This document shows, piece after piece, positions 1-8,592 of a stretch of DNA of 64,000 nt. The DNA is taken from the NCBI RefSeq assembly GCF_025628895.1, contig NZ_JAOTJC010000006.1:126726-190725 (forward strand), given 5' to 3'. Within the stretch, counting starts at the first letter, position 1. The number at the start of each line of letters is the position of its first letter. The notes below the pieces were generated by a model. That model was not told where the DNA came from, searched no databases, and saw nothing but the letters and a program-made list of their open reading frames with translations. The position numbers and the translations under genes were made by a program. Origin of the DNA: Alteromonas salexigens (GTDB lineage Bacteria > Pseudomonadota > Gammaproteobacteria > Enterobacterales > Alteromonadaceae).

Positions 1-1
1 C

Positions 2-61
2 GTAACTGACCTGCGGGCATTCTTCGAAAACGATCTGCGCTTCCTCAAACAGTTCAAGTAA
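2..61 (+). CDS. pheS: Phenylalanine--tRNA ligase alpha subunit, C-terminal end (partial)
   Basis: Only the last 19 codons and the TAA stop lie in the window; the gene begins before base 1. The visible tail ([10 protein letters not shown] at the very end) is the conserved C-terminus of the catalytic alpha subunit of the tetrameric (alpha2beta2) phenylalanyl-tRNA synthetase. It is followed after 14 bases by pheT on the same strand, the usual pheST order. The assignment rests on this short tail plus the neighbour. Confidence 0.9.
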   Translation, partial: VTDLRAFFENDLRFLKQFK

Positions 62-75
62 GGCCAAGAATTAGT

Positions 76-2460
76 ATGAAAATTAGTGAACAATGGTTAA
101 GAGAATGGGTTAACCCTTCGCTGTCTACCAACGAACTGTCTGAACAGCTGAGCATGGCCGGCCTGGAAGTTGACGAAGCGGCGCCGGTCGCTGGCGACTT
201 CAAAGGCGTGCTGGTCGGTGAAGTAGTGGAATGCGGTCAGCACCCAAATGCCGATAAACTGCGGGTGACTAAGGTCAGTGTGGGTGGCGAAGAGTTGCTG
301 GATATCGTGTGCGGTGCACCCAACTGCCGCCAAGGCATTAAAGTGGCTGTAGCGGTTGTCGGCGCTGTTCTGCCAGGTAACTTTAAAATCAAAAAAGCCA
401 AACTACGCGGTGAGCCTTCAATGGGTATGCTGTGTAGTTTCTCTGAGCTGGGGATAAGCGATGATCATGACGGCATCATCGAACTCCCGGCTGATGCGCC
501 TGTGGGTGCAGATATCCGTGAATATCTGAAGCTGGATGACAGCAGTATCGATATTGACCTTACCCCCAACCGCGCGGACTGCCTGGGTATTCGTGGCATA
601 GCCCGTGAAGTGGGTGTACTGAATAATCTGGATGTGTGCGAACCACAGGTTGACGACGTCGAGCCCCTAACCGACGTAAAACGCGACGTTACCCTAGCAG
701 CCCCTCAGGCTTGCCCACGCTACCTGGGCCGGGTGGTCAGCAATGTGAACGTAAAGGCTGAGTCACCGTTATGGCTGAAGGAAAAGCTTCGTCGCAGCGG
801 CATTCGCAGTATTGACCCTATTGTTGATGTGACCAACTTTGTATTGCTTGAATGGGGGCAGCCCATGCATGCCTTCGACCTCAATAGCATTGAGGGTGGT
901 ATCACGGTGCGCATGGCAGAACAGGGCGAGTCACTCACACTGCTTGACGAAAATACCGTTGAGCTGAATGACAACACGCTGGTGATTGCCGACGATAACA
1001 AAGCATTAGCCATGGCTGGTGTATTTGGCGGCTTGCACTCAGGTGTGACATTGGATACCAATGACATTTTACTGGAAAGCGCCTTTTTCAGTCCGGATGC
1101 CATTATGGGGCGGGCGCGTCAGTATGGTTTGCATACCGATGCTTCTCACCGCTATGAGCGGGGTGTCGATCCCCAGCTACAGCGCCAGGTCATGGAGCGC
1201 GCCACGGCCCTTATTATTAATATTTGTGGCGGTGAGCCGGGACCGGTGGTTGAAGCCGTAGACAACGCCTCGTTACCCAAGCCGGCCAGTGTCACCTTGC
1301 GCCGTGCCCGCTTGCATAAGGTGCTGGGCATTGCTGTGGACGATAATAAAGTCAGTGAGATCCTGCGCCGTCTGGGTATGGATGTGACAGAATCGCAGGA
1401 AGGCTGGACAGCTGATGCGCCAAGCTACCGGTTTGACCTGGCGATTGAAGAAGATCTGATTGAAGAGGTTGCACGGGTGTATGGATATAACAATATTCCC
1501 AACGAAGCACCGGTTGCGGCGTTGAATATGCTGCCTGCCAGTGAGGGCACTTTACCGGTTAGTACCCTAAAGGCGTTACTGGTAGATCGGGGTTTCAACG
1601 AAGCTATTACCTATTCGTTTGTCGATCCAAAAGTGCAGGATGCGCTGTTCCCGGAACATAAATCACTGGTATTGCCGCACCCCATTGCGTCTGACATGTC
1701 AGCTATGCGCGTATCACTATGGCCAGGGTTACTTGGTGCGGCCGCGCATAACCAGAAACGCCAGCAAGCCCATATCCGCTTGTTTGAAACAGGGTTACGC
1801 TTTATTGCTGACCCAGCGGCGCCAAGCGGCGTGTCTCAGCAAAATGTGATTGGCGGTATTCTTGCCGGACGCCGTATTCAGGAACATTGGGACGGTACTG
1901 ATGTGCCAGTGGACTTCTATGACGTGAAAGGCGAAGTGGAAGCGCTGCTTTCGCTGACCGGTAAGCAGAACGTGACCTTCGAAAAGGCTCAACATCACGC
2001 GCTTCACCCGGGTATGACTGCCAAAGTGCTGATTGACGGTGAAGAAGTGGGCTTACTAGGGGCGGTTCATCCTCAGTTTACCAAGATGCTGGGTGTTTCC
2101 GGCCGTCCATTCCTGTTTGAGCTTGATCTGAGTGCGATAACCGGGCGTAAGCTTCCCGACGCACTACCAGTGTCAAAGTACCCTGCAAACCGCAGAGATA
2201 TTGCGGTTACGGTGAAAGACGAGGTGAGTGTAGGGGCGCTTCTTTCTTTTGTAGAAAAAGTTGGCGTAAATCAATTAGTTGGCCTAAACTTGTTCGATGT
2301 GTATAAAGGAAAGGGAATTGAGCCCGGCTATAAGAGTCTGGCTTTGTCACTTATCCTACAGGATCCGGAAAAAACCCTGGAAGAAACGGAAATTCAACAA
2401 GCCGTAGACACCGCGGTAAAAAGTCTGGAAACCAAGTTCGGGGCAGCGTTGAGAGAGTAA
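76..2460 (+). CDS. pheT: Phenylalanine--tRNA ligase beta subunit
   Basis: Beta subunit of phenylalanyl-tRNA synthetase, which charges tRNA-Phe in the cytosol as an alpha2beta2 complex with PheS. The protein is 794 residues, the usual length for gammaproteobacterial PheT. An EMAP-like tRNA-binding domain is visible at about residues 40-148 (HPNADKLRV), followed by the B3/B4 editing region at about 210-370, the B5 domain near 400-470, a synthetase-like core, and a C-terminal ferredoxin-fold anticodon-binding domain from about residue 695 ([10 protein letters not shown]). The gene sits between pheS and ihfA, the conserved pheST-ihfA operon. The ATG start matches the family N-terminus ([12 protein letters not shown]). 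Confidence 0.98.
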   Translation: MKISEQWLREWVNPSLSTNELSEQLSMAGLEVDEAAPVAGDFKGVLVGEVVECGQHPNADKLRVTKVSVGGEELLDIVCGAPNCRQGIKVAVAVVGAVLPGNFKIKKAKLRGEPSMGMLCSFSELGISDDHDGIIELPADAPVGADIREYLKLDDSSIDIDLTPNRADCLGIRGIAREVGVLNNLDVCEPQVDDVEPLTDVKRDVTLAAPQACPRYLGRVVSNVNVKAESPLWLKEKLRRSGIRSIDPIVDVTNFVLLEWGQPMHAFDLNSIEGGITVRMAEQGESLTLLDENTVELNDNTLVIADDNKALAMAGVFGGLHSGVTLDTNDILLESAFFSPDAIMGRARQYGLHTDASHRYERGVDPQLQRQVMERATALIINICGGEPGPVVEAVDNASLPKPASVTLRRARLHKVLGIAVDDNKVSEILRRLGMDVTESQEGWTADAPSYRFDLAIEEDLIEEVARVYGYNNIPNEAPVAALNMLPASEGTLPVSTLKALLVDRGFNEAITYSFVDPKVQDALFPEHKSLVLPHPIASDMSAMRVSLWPGLLGAAAHNQKRQQAHIRLFETGLRFIADPAAPSGVSQQNVIGGILAGRRIQEHWDGTDVPVDFYDVKGEVEALLSLTGKQNVTFEKAQHHALHPGMTAKVLIDGEEVGLLGAVHPQFTKMLGVSGRPFLFELDLSAITGRKLPDALPVSKYPANRRDIAVTVKDEVSVGALLSFVEKVGVNQLVGLNLFDVYKGKGIEPGYKSLALSLILQDPEKTLEETEIQQAVDTAVKSLETKFGAALRE

Positions 2461-2463
2461 TTT

Positions 2464-2763
2464 ATGGCATTAACCAAAGCCGAGATGGCTGAACACTTAT
2501 TCGAAAAACTGGGCATTAACAAGCGTGACGCTAAGGAACTCGTGGAGATGTTCTTTGAGGAAATCAAAGAAGCCCTGGAGTCCGGTGAACAAGTGAAACT
2601 GTCAGGTTTTGGTAATTTTGACCTGCGTGATAAGAACGAGCGGCCTGGCAGAAACCCAAAAACGGGTGAAGATATTCCTATCAAAGCCCGCCGGGTGGTG
2701 ACGTTCAGGCCAGGTCAGAAGCTGAAAAGCCGGGTGGAAAATTCCAAGCCTAACGACGAATAG
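2464..2763 (+). CDS. ihfA: Integration host factor subunit alpha
   Basis: DNA-bending nucleoid protein; heterodimer with IhfB, used in recombination, replication and sigma-54 promoter activation. At 99 residues it is exactly the usual size. The HU/IHF fold is evident, with the DNA-inserting beta-arm [14 protein letters not shown] at about residues 60-73 followed by [11 protein letters not shown]. It starts 3 bases after the pheT stop and is closed by a rho-independent terminator at 2819-2845, so it is most simply co-transcribed with pheST. Confidence 0.98.
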   Translation: MALTKAEMAEHLFEKLGINKRDAKELVEMFFEEIKEALESGEQVKLSGFGNFDLRDKNERPGRNPKTGEDIPIKARRVVTFRPGQKLKSRVENSKPNDE

Positions 2764-2818
2764 CCGTTAGTTGTTGTTACACAAGCCTGCCCGGCTTGTG
2801 GTAGCGCTGCATGATAGA

Positions 2819-2845
2819 AAGCAGGCCTGAGGGGCCTGCTTTTTG
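2819..2845 (+). terminator. Rho-independent terminator after ihfA
   Basis: A 9-bp stem (AAGCAGGCC at 2819-2827, GGCCTGCTT at 2833-2841) with a 5-base loop runs into a T tract. It lies about 55 bases after ihfA and ends the pheST-ihfA operon. Confidence 0.9.
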
Positions 2846-2868
2846 TTTTCTATGGTTCCCGATGGTGG

Positions 2869-3120
2869 TTAGCCACCGACGCTGCGAGCCAGGCTGGCCA
2901 GTGACGGGGCCAGTTCTTCAAGCCGTGGGTCATTTTGAAACACTGTATAGGTAAGCAGGCGCGTATAAAAACTGCGTACATTGTGCAGATACACCAATCC
3001 CTCTTCACTGTTATAAGTGGCCGCCCAGCTGGTAAAACGTGGCGCTGCAGTTGAGTGTGCCTGTAGCTGTTGCAGCCAGTGTTGAACCGGCACTTCTTTC
3101 CGTAACAGGACATAGGTCAT
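2869..3120 (-). CDS. Hypothetical protein, 83 residues (doubtful)
   Basis: I do not recognise this protein. It is a short soluble-looking frame (begins MTYVLLRKEVPVQHW, ends SLARSVGG) with a protein-like residue mix and amphipathic helices, convergent with ihfA. No good Shine-Dalgarno precedes the ATG. The open frame extends upstream only eight more codons before a stop, without an alternative start. It could be a genuine small Alteromonadales protein or the C-terminal remnant of a decayed longer gene. About 250 bases upstream, to 3370, hold no convincing gene. Confidence 0.35.
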   Translation of the reverse strand: MTYVLLRKEVPVQHWLQQLQAHSTAAPRFTSWAATYNSEEGLVYLHNVRSFYTRLLTYTVFQNDPRLEELAPSLASLARSVGG

Positions 3121-3370
3121 GGCACGGGCCAGCCGATGGAAACGCTACCTGTGAACCAATTCATGATGTGCTCCGTGCGAAACGATGATCTCAGCATTAC
3201 AAACATTTGGGGGCATTGCATTGAAAAGCGACAATTAACTGCTAACGGGTCACGAACTACCCGTGCGGTGAGTACGCCGTCGATCACGGTGTGGTACCAT
3301 GTAAACCTGTGATAATCACCGTACAATAGCCATAAATTAACAAGACTTAGCCAGGCATTTCAGGAGACCT

Positions 3371-3955
3371 ATGAAAAAAATAATCGCTCTTATTGCAGTT
3401 GTAATGGTAGCAGTGGGTGGCTGGTTTATTTACCTGTCGCAGTCTTCCTCGAACGACGATGCACAGGTGCCTGTTATCACCGTCATGGAAATATTGCACG
3501 CCTCTGATTTGACGGACGGCATTAAAACCGCGGTGAAGCAAAACGATGAAGCGGCAATAACAGACTGGATGGCGCAAGCCCGGGCGGTGGGTGAACAGGC
3601 TGCCTTGTCTGAAAGCGACATGCAGTACCTGAACTCGCGTCAGGCTCGCGAGTATGTGGTGTTTAATGCCAGGCGCGCATTGTTTAACGACGCATTTGAA
3701 CAGCGTTTCCTGAATTTGCAGGATATGGGTGAGTTGAAAAGCCAGTACCCGGAAGCCCGGGACTTATTCCCCCAGGCCGAAGCGTTACTCGATAAACGTG
3801 ACGATATTATTATGCGGATCGCCCAGACACTGGCGGGGGGAGAGCCACCTACTGAGCAGCATATAAAAGATGCACAGCAACGCTGGCGCGAGCGCTATAC
3901 AAAATCACAGGAATCACCCTCACAGTCAGCAGGGCCGTCGGACGAGCCCTCTTAA
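3371..3955 (+). CDS. Membrane-anchored hypothetical protein
   Basis: A 194-residue protein of unknown function. Residues 4-21 form one hydrophobic segment after two lysines (MKKIIALIAVVM), so it is either an uncleaved inner-membrane anchor or a signal peptide. The rest is polar and predicted helical, with many Glu, Gln and Arg residues (about 40-170), and ends in a low-complexity Ser/Pro/Glu tail. The ATG follows a good ribosome-binding site (AGGAG at 3362-3366). It stands alone, converging on ybaK with a 10-base gap. No catalytic motif is seen; a periplasmic scaffold or adaptor role would be a guess. Confidence 0.75.
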   Translation: MKKIIALIAVVMVAVGGWFIYLSQSSSNDDAQVPVITVMEILHASDLTDGIKTAVKQNDEAAITDWMAQARAVGEQAALSESDMQYLNSRQAREYVVFNARRALFNDAFEQRFLNLQDMGELKSQYPEARDLFPQAEALLDKRDDIIMRIAQTLAGGEPPTEQHIKDAQQRWRERYTKSQESPSQSAGPSDEPS

Positions 3956-3965
3956 TACTGAGACA

Positions 3966-4433
3966 TTACGTTGTCAGGTCAGCCCACTTGCCCCGGGTTA
4001 CCGTGAGCAAATCGGACGGTGACAATGCCAGCTCCCAGCCTCGACGACCCGCACTGACATAACACACGTCGAGATGACGTACCGTGTCACTGATAAACGT
4101 GTCGAGTCGCAGCTTTTGTCCGATGGGGCTCACGCCGCCAATCACATAGCCGGTAGCGCTGCTTACACGCGGGGCTGCCGCCAGTGCGACTTTCTTCAAC
4201 GCCGCCGTACGGGCCAGCTTTTTCATATTGAGTTGACGGTCAACAGGAACCAGCGCCACTAGAAGCTTACCGGTGTCACTCTCCACGATCAGCGTTTTTA
4301 ACACCTGCTGGGGTGGCAGCTGCAGTGCATGGGCGGCATTGCGACCATAGTCACCGTTTTCTTTACCGGCATCATAATTGAGCAAAGAGAAATTTACGCC
4401 AGCCTTTTCCAGTGTTTCTGTCGCTGGGGTCAT
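3966..4433 (-). CDS. ybaK: Cys-tRNA(Pro)/Cys-tRNA(Cys) deacylase YbaK
   Basis: YbaK/EbsC-type trans-editing enzyme. In this family it hydrolyses cysteine mischarged onto tRNA-Pro by prolyl-tRNA synthetase. The 155-residue length is close to the roughly 159 of E. coli YbaK. Conserved segments run in order: MTPATETLEKAG at the start, the catalytic-core lysine in QVLKTLIV (about residue 46), TGYVIGGVSPIGQK at about 93-106, and YVSAGRRGWELALSPSDL near the C-terminus. It is a single gene between two plus-strand genes. Confidence 0.93.
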   Translation of the reverse strand: MTPATETLEKAGVNFSLLNYDAGKENGDYGRNAAHALQLPPQQVLKTLIVESDTGKLLVALVPVDRQLNMKKLARTAALKKVALAAAPRVSSATGYVIGGVSPIGQKLRLDTFISDTVRHLDVCYVSAGRRGWELALSPSDLLTVTRGKWADLTT

Positions 4434-4569
4434 TGGTCACCTTCGTTTTTTATCTGCACTAACGTTTTCTATCCTGTCGCTACCCAGATTAATTTAGCGC
4501 GTGTAATACCGTGGCTTTTTTCTTATCCTACCTGTCTTTAACTCTTATAAGAAGATGCTCGGAGTTGTC

Positions 4570-5562
4570 ATGGGCCCACTGATGCTGGATTGCCAGGAAG
4601 CAATGTTACTGCCTGAAGAACGTGAAAAACTCGCTCACCCAAGCACGGGTGGGGTGATTTTATTTGCACGCAATTATTATGAGCCACGCCAGTTGCAGGC
4701 ACTCATCAGCGATATCCGTAAAGCTGCCGGAAAACCGGTGCTTATCGCGGTAGATCATGAAGGGGGCAGGGTACAGCGCTTCAAAGAGGGGTTTACCCTT
4801 TTGCCAGCTATGGGCAGTATTCCTTCGCTGGCCGGGTCCTCAGAGGGGGCCGAAACACTAGCTCAGGCGTGCGGGACCATTGCCGCCTGGGAACTTAAGC
4901 AATTTGATATAGATCTGACCTTTGCGCCGGTGTTGGATATTAACGGGGTCTCCCAGGTTATTGGTGATCGCGCGTTTGCAGATAATGCCGAAGAGGTCAT
5001 TCGGCTAGCGAAAGCCTTTACCGGTGGGGTGAAGCATTGCAACATGCCGGCTATCGGGAAGCATTTTCCGGGGCATGGCAGCGTAGCGCCAGACTCGCAT
5101 ATCGCCTTGCCTGTTGACGACCGTGGCTGGGATGAGATTACGGTAACTGACATGGTGGTCTTTCAGCAGCTCATTGCTGCATCAGATTTAGACGGTATTA
5201 TGCCTGCACACGTCATCTATTCGCAGCTGGATGATCAACCCGCCGGCTTTTCTTCATTCTGGTTGCAGCAGGTGTTGCGTAAACAATTGCAATTCCAGGG
5301 AGCGGTGTTCTCCGATGATCTCTCTATGCACGGCGCAAGTGTGGCAGGTGACTACCTGAGCCGGGCGACGCTAGCACTGCAGGCAGGCTGTGACATGGTG
5401 CTGGCGTGCAATAACGTGGCAGGTGCGGAGCAAATTCTTGATGGCTTGCCACATGCACACGCTGATAGCCCTGCGCTGTTGTCGTTAACCCGCCGACCGT
5501 TACCGAAGAGTAGCGAACAGGCTTACCGGCAGGCGAAACAAACACTGGCGAAATATGGATAA
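4570..5562 (+). CDS. nagZ: Beta-N-acetylhexosaminidase NagZ
   Basis: Cytoplasmic glycoside hydrolase family 3 enzyme that removes N-acetylglucosamine from anhydromuropeptides during peptidoglycan recycling. The NagZ motif KHFPGHGS (His-based acid/base loop) and the nucleophile context FSDDLSMHG are both present, as is EGGRVQRFKEGF. I chose ATG 4570 (MGPLMLDCQ) because GGAG at 4561-4564 is 5 bases upstream and family members start MGPxMLD; an in-frame ATG at 4555 is the alternative. With this start the protein is 330 residues. The stop overlaps the next gene by 8 bases. Confidence 0.96.
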   Translation: MGPLMLDCQEAMLLPEEREKLAHPSTGGVILFARNYYEPRQLQALISDIRKAAGKPVLIAVDHEGGRVQRFKEGFTLLPAMGSIPSLAGSSEGAETLAQACGTIAAWELKQFDIDLTFAPVLDINGVSQVIGDRAFADNAEEVIRLAKAFTGGVKHCNMPAIGKHFPGHGSVAPDSHIALPVDDRGWDEITVTDMVVFQQLIAASDLDGIMPAHVIYSQLDDQPAGFSSFWLQQVLRKQLQFQGAVFSDDLSMHGASVAGDYLSRATLALQAGCDMVLACNNVAGAEQILDGLPHAHADSPALLSLTRRPLPKSSEQAYRQAKQTLAKYG

Positions 5563-6925
5563 GGTACGCCCACGCTACGTATGGCTGGCGGTGGTGGTGG
5601 CAGTATTGACCGGCGGCGTAATGATGGCGCTGGGATTGCCCCCCGGTATCATTCTGACTGCGGCCATTACGGTATTGGTGGCAGTCTGCTGGGTGACCGA
5701 GGCCATGCCGCTGGCAGTCACTTCCTTGATCCCGTTTGTTGCATTTCCTATGGCCGGTGTCCTCACCTACCAGCAGGCGGCAGCCGCGTTGGGCAACCCG
5801 GTCATTCTATTACTTATGGGGGCCTTCATGCTGTCCAAAGCGCTGGAAAAGTCCGGCGTTCATCAGCGGCTGGCTATCTATTTGTTACGTCTTACCGGTA
5901 CCCGCAGTGCCAGACGTCTGGTTCTTGGCTTTATGCTCACTGCAGCAGTGTTAAGCATGGGGGTCTCCAATACTGCGACTGCGCTAATGTTATTGCCTAT
6001 TGCGCTGGCCGTCATTGCGCCACTGGAATCACACGCTCTGGCTACAGCCATCCTGCTTGGGATTGCCTATGGCGCCAGTGTGGGCGGAATTGGATCACCT
6101 ATCGGAACGCCGCCGAATGTCATCTTTATGAGTATGTACGAGCAGGCAACCGGCAACACAATCAGCTTTCTGGAATGGATGAAAACCGGGTTGTGGGTAG
6201 TAGTCATTGCTATTCCTCTCATGGCGCTGTGGTTAACCCGGGGGTTATCCACTTTGCCTGTTCTTTCACTGCCAGAGCTCACGCGCTGGCGACCGGCTGA
6301 ACGTCGGGTGTTGTGGGTGTTTACCGCTATTGCATTGGCCTGGGTGTTCCGGCCCTACTGGACAGCCTGGCTGGGTATGCCATTTATTGGTGACAGTAGC
6401 ATTGCGCTGGCCGGCGTTATCCTGATGTGCCTGATACCAAACGGAGAGGCCACCGGATCCGGGCGGCTACTGGACTGGAAAACCGCTGAGCAAATACCCT
6501 GGGGATTACTATTGGTGTTTGCCGGGGGAATATGTCTGGCCACCGCTTTCACGGCCTCTGGCTTCAGCCAGCGGCTGGGAGAGGCGCTTGGCGGCGTGGG
6601 TGATTTACCGGTGATATTGTTGGTACTGGTGCTGTGTGTGGCAGTAAGTTTTCTTACAGAAGTCACCTCGAATACGGCGACAGCCACCTTGCTAATGCCG
6701 ATCCTGGCCAGCGTGGCAGTGGCGATAGACATCGACCCTGCGCTGTTGATGATGCCAGCAGCAATGAGTGCCAGCTGTGCATTCATGATGCCGGTTGCTA
6801 CGCCGACCAATGCTATAGTGTATAGTAGCGGCAAACTTGCCATTGCGGATATGGCAAGAGAAGGGCTGATACTGAATTTACTGCTGGCGGTCATTATCAC
6901 CGGCGTCGTGACAATGACAAGATAA
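5555..6925 (+). CDS. SLC13/DASS-family sodium:anion symporter
   Basis: Inner-membrane transporter of the divalent anion:sodium symporter family, which carries dicarboxylates such as succinate, or sulfate, with sodium. The 456-residue protein has about a dozen hydrophobic segments. The two Ser-Asn-Thr signatures that coordinate substrate and sodium are at residues 138-140 (GVSNTATALM) and 372-374 (TSNTATATLL), one in each inverted half. It overlaps nagZ by 8 bases (ATGGATAA), so translation is probably coupled, although no shared pathway is obvious. The substrate cannot be read from sequence. Confidence 0.93.
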   Translation: MDKVRPRYVWLAVVVAVLTGGVMMALGLPPGIILTAAITVLVAVCWVTEAMPLAVTSLIPFVAFPMAGVLTYQQAAAALGNPVILLLMGAFMLSKALEKSGVHQRLAIYLLRLTGTRSARRLVLGFMLTAAVLSMGVSNTATALMLLPIALAVIAPLESHALATAILLGIAYGASVGGIGSPIGTPPNVIFMSMYEQATGNTISFLEWMKTGLWVVVIAIPLMALWLTRGLSTLPVLSLPELTRWRPAERRVLWVFTAIALAWVFRPYWTAWLGMPFIGDSSIALAGVILMCLIPNGEATGSGRLLDWKTAEQIPWGLLLVFAGGICLATAFTASGFSQRLGEALGGVGDLPVILLVLVLCVAVSFLTEVTSNTATATLLMPILASVAVAIDIDPALLMMPAAMSASCAFMMPVATPTNAIVYSSGKLAIADMAREGLILNLLLAVIITGVVTMTR

Positions 6926-6936
6926 AGAGATCATCT

Positions 6937-7347
6937 CTACAGCAGAGATAACAGTGAAGCCAGAATAACCCAGTGACGGTAAGGACGCTGGGCGTGGGGG
7001 GCATCTTCAACCCCACATAAGCGATAGCCAATACCGGGTAGCGTTTCTATCTGCAGTGGGTCAGGTGTGTCAATGCTGGTAAGTTGCTTGCGTAAACGAC
7101 AAATAGCATGATTAATGACGTCATCTGATACCACGGCATGGCCCCACAACTGAAAACGGATTTCGTCACGACTCAAAGTGTATTTCGGCGCCCGCAAGAA
7201 CAACCCGAGTAAGGTGCCCGCTTGCTTGCTCAGCGTCCAGCGCGCGGCCTGGTGTTTTGAGGACAACTCATGCGTTGCAGCGTTGTAATGGTAGGTGGTA
7301 CGGGCATAGGGTGCTGTATCTGCGTGACTGTCTGCGAGACTGTTCAT
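6937..7347 (-). CDS. Short ToxR/CadC-like winged-helix regulator
   Basis: An OmpR-type winged-helix DNA-binding domain covers roughly residues 15-112: TLSRDEIRFQLWGH, VSDDVINHAICRLRKQL for the recognition helix, and the wing IETLPGIGYRL. After a short linker the protein ends in an 11-residue hydrophobic stretch (WVILASLLSLL) directly followed by the stop. CadC/ToxR relatives normally have a full transmembrane helix and a periplasmic sensor domain, both absent in this 136-residue version. It could be a tail-anchored regulator or a truncated gene. It is divergent from the DUF3718-like gene and convergent with the symporter, 11 bases from its stop. Confidence 0.8.
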   Translation of the reverse strand: MNSLADSHADTAPYARTTYHYNAATHELSSKHQAARWTLSKQAGTLLGLFLRAPKYTLSRDEIRFQLWGHAVVSDDVINHAICRLRKQLTSIDTPDPLQIETLPGIGYRLCGVEDAPHAQRPYRHWVILASLLSLL

Positions 7348-7627
7348 TCCCTTTCCCCCCCCGATTTTGCGGTAAGAGTAAAGTATAGTTCATGCCTTTG
7401 TGAGGCTGCCGAACCTTTGGTCGTATTCTCTCATAACTTGGTCGCAAATCGGTCAGACTACGATAACTCAGGTTCATTGAGACCAGCAGCTTATTTCCTG
7501 AGGCAGGCGGTATGACGGGGGCTGCGGGCTTTTATTTCATGTGATTGTCATCGCTCTACGCTGAGACTTACATACACTGTTCAGTGAGGCATGTTGTCTC
7601 GAACGTTTGAGATAGATGGAGCAGAAC

Positions 7628-8005
7628 ATGAAAACAAGAACCGTAATGACAGTAATGGGTCTGGTCGCGGGCGTATCAATGATAGCGTTTCCTGCAGCGG
7701 CTATGGATCGGTATATTGAACAGGCACTGGTCGGCTTTTGTGAGTCCACAATGGACAATAACCGCATGAAGCTCGATAAAAGTATCCGCGCATACCGGTT
7801 AGATCACCAAACTGTTGCCAGCAAAGTGGTGTGTAATGGTCAGCCTATTATGGCTTTTGCTGAATATCACAATGCCGACCAGACGCTGGCTGCATTTGAA
7901 AACCGGCTGCCTGCCAGATTACGCCCGGTGACAGAGATCCGGGATATCACAGTGATGACTACCGATGACGAAAAATGGTATGTCACGATTGATGAGAATC
8001 GCTAA
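7628..8005 (+). CDS. Small exported protein, DUF3718-like
   Basis: A 125-residue protein with an N-terminal signal peptide (MKTRTVMTVMGLVAGVSM, cleavage likely after AFPAAA). The mature part contains GFCESTMDNN and, about 40 residues on, VVCNGQPIMAFA. This Cys/Cys-Asn-Gly pattern is what I recall of DUF3718 proteins of Shewanella and Alteromonas; function unknown. ATG 7628 is preferred over 7616 because TGGAG at 7617-7621 is correctly spaced. It ends just before a strong bidirectional terminator. The 280 bases upstream are a shared control region with the winged-helix gene; I see no firm promoter there. Confidence 0.75.
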   Translation: MKTRTVMTVMGLVAGVSMIAFPAAAMDRYIEQALVGFCESTMDNNRMKLDKSIRAYRLDHQTVASKVVCNGQPIMAFAEYHNADQTLAAFENRLPARLRPVTEIRDITVMTTDDEKWYVTIDENR

Positions 8006-8030
8006 TTATGGCCAGACTGTGTGGTTGTAT

Positions 8031-8060
8031 AAAAATGCCGCCCTGGGGCGGCATTTTTTA
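8031..8060. terminator. Bidirectional rho-independent terminator
   Basis: AAAAATGCCGCC (8031-8042) pairs with GGCGGCATTTTTT (8047-8059) around CTGG. The stem is flanked by an A tract on one side and a T tract on the other, so it can stop the DUF3718-like gene from the left and the cobalamin adenosyltransferase operon from the right. Confidence 0.93.
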
Positions 8061-8070
8061 TGGTAAGCAA

Positions 8071-8592
8071 TCAGACCGGGGCTGGCGTGATACCGGCCTG
8101 AGCATTTAGCGTTCTGGCAAGCGTGTAGAGGTAATCCGACAACCGGTTAAGGTAAGCCATTACCGCTTCTGGCACTGTGTGATGGCCGGCAAGCCGGGTT
8201 ACTGTGCGTTCGGCGCGCCGACACACTGTGCGGGCAATATGGCACTGGGCAGCAGCCTGACACCCCCCTGGCAGCAAAAACTGCGTCGGTGCTGGCAGGT
8301 TTTCAGAGTGTGTGTCTATTGCTTTTTCCAACGTGGTGACGTCGTCTGGGGTAAGCGTTGAGGACGCAGAAATGGCAAACCCGGCCTGAAAAAGCGTGCG
8401 TTGTATGCCTTCCAGGAATGGCCGTTCTTCATGATCCTCACCGAGCAGACACACCAGTAGGCCCACGTGACTGTTAAGTTCGTCGATATCGCCGTATGTA
8501 TCTAACAGAATGTCATCTTTACTGACTCTGAGTGTCTGAGTAGCATAGACCTGAGTGTTGCCAGTATCACCGGTGCGGGTATAAATTTTCAT
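8071..8592 (-). CDS. Cob(I)alamin adenosyltransferase, PduO type
   Basis: Transfers the adenosyl group of ATP to cob(I)alamin to make adenosylcobalamin. The 173-residue protein has the PduO-type signatures: N-terminal ATP loop YTRTGDTG (residues 4-11), DTYGDIDELNSHVGL (about 31-45), and the C-terminal helix GGCQAAAQCHIARTVCRRAERTV. It overlaps the csiV stop by 4 bases, at the end of the pilZ-mfd-csiV block. No cobalamin riboswitch is visible nearby, consistent with it riding on the mfd operon. Confidence 0.92.
   Translation of the reverse strand: MKIYTRTGDTGNTQVYATQTLRVSKDDILLDTYGDIDELNSHVGLLVCLLGEDHEERPFLEGIQRTLFQAGFAISASSTLTPDDVTTLEKAIDTHSENLPAPTQFLLPGGCQAAAQCHIARTVCRRAERTVTRLAGHHTVPEAVMAYLNRLSDYLYTLARTLNAQAGITPAPV

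Noticed and set aside
3117..3326. 69-codon minus-strand frame upstream of the 83-residue frame
   Set aside because: No protein-like pattern or ribosome-binding site; joining it to the downstream frame by a frameshift could not be supported from one sequence.
5581..6300. 239-codon open frame in another plus-strand frame of the symporter gene
   Set aside because: Peptide rich in Gly, Cys, His and Arg, as expected of a shifted frame; the symporter frame explains the sequence.
6355..6900. Long open frame antisense to the SLC13 symporter gene
   Set aside because: It is opposite a gene with two intact SNT motifs, has low-complexity Ser/Ala/Ile/Pro content typical of a shadow frame, and no ribosome-binding site.
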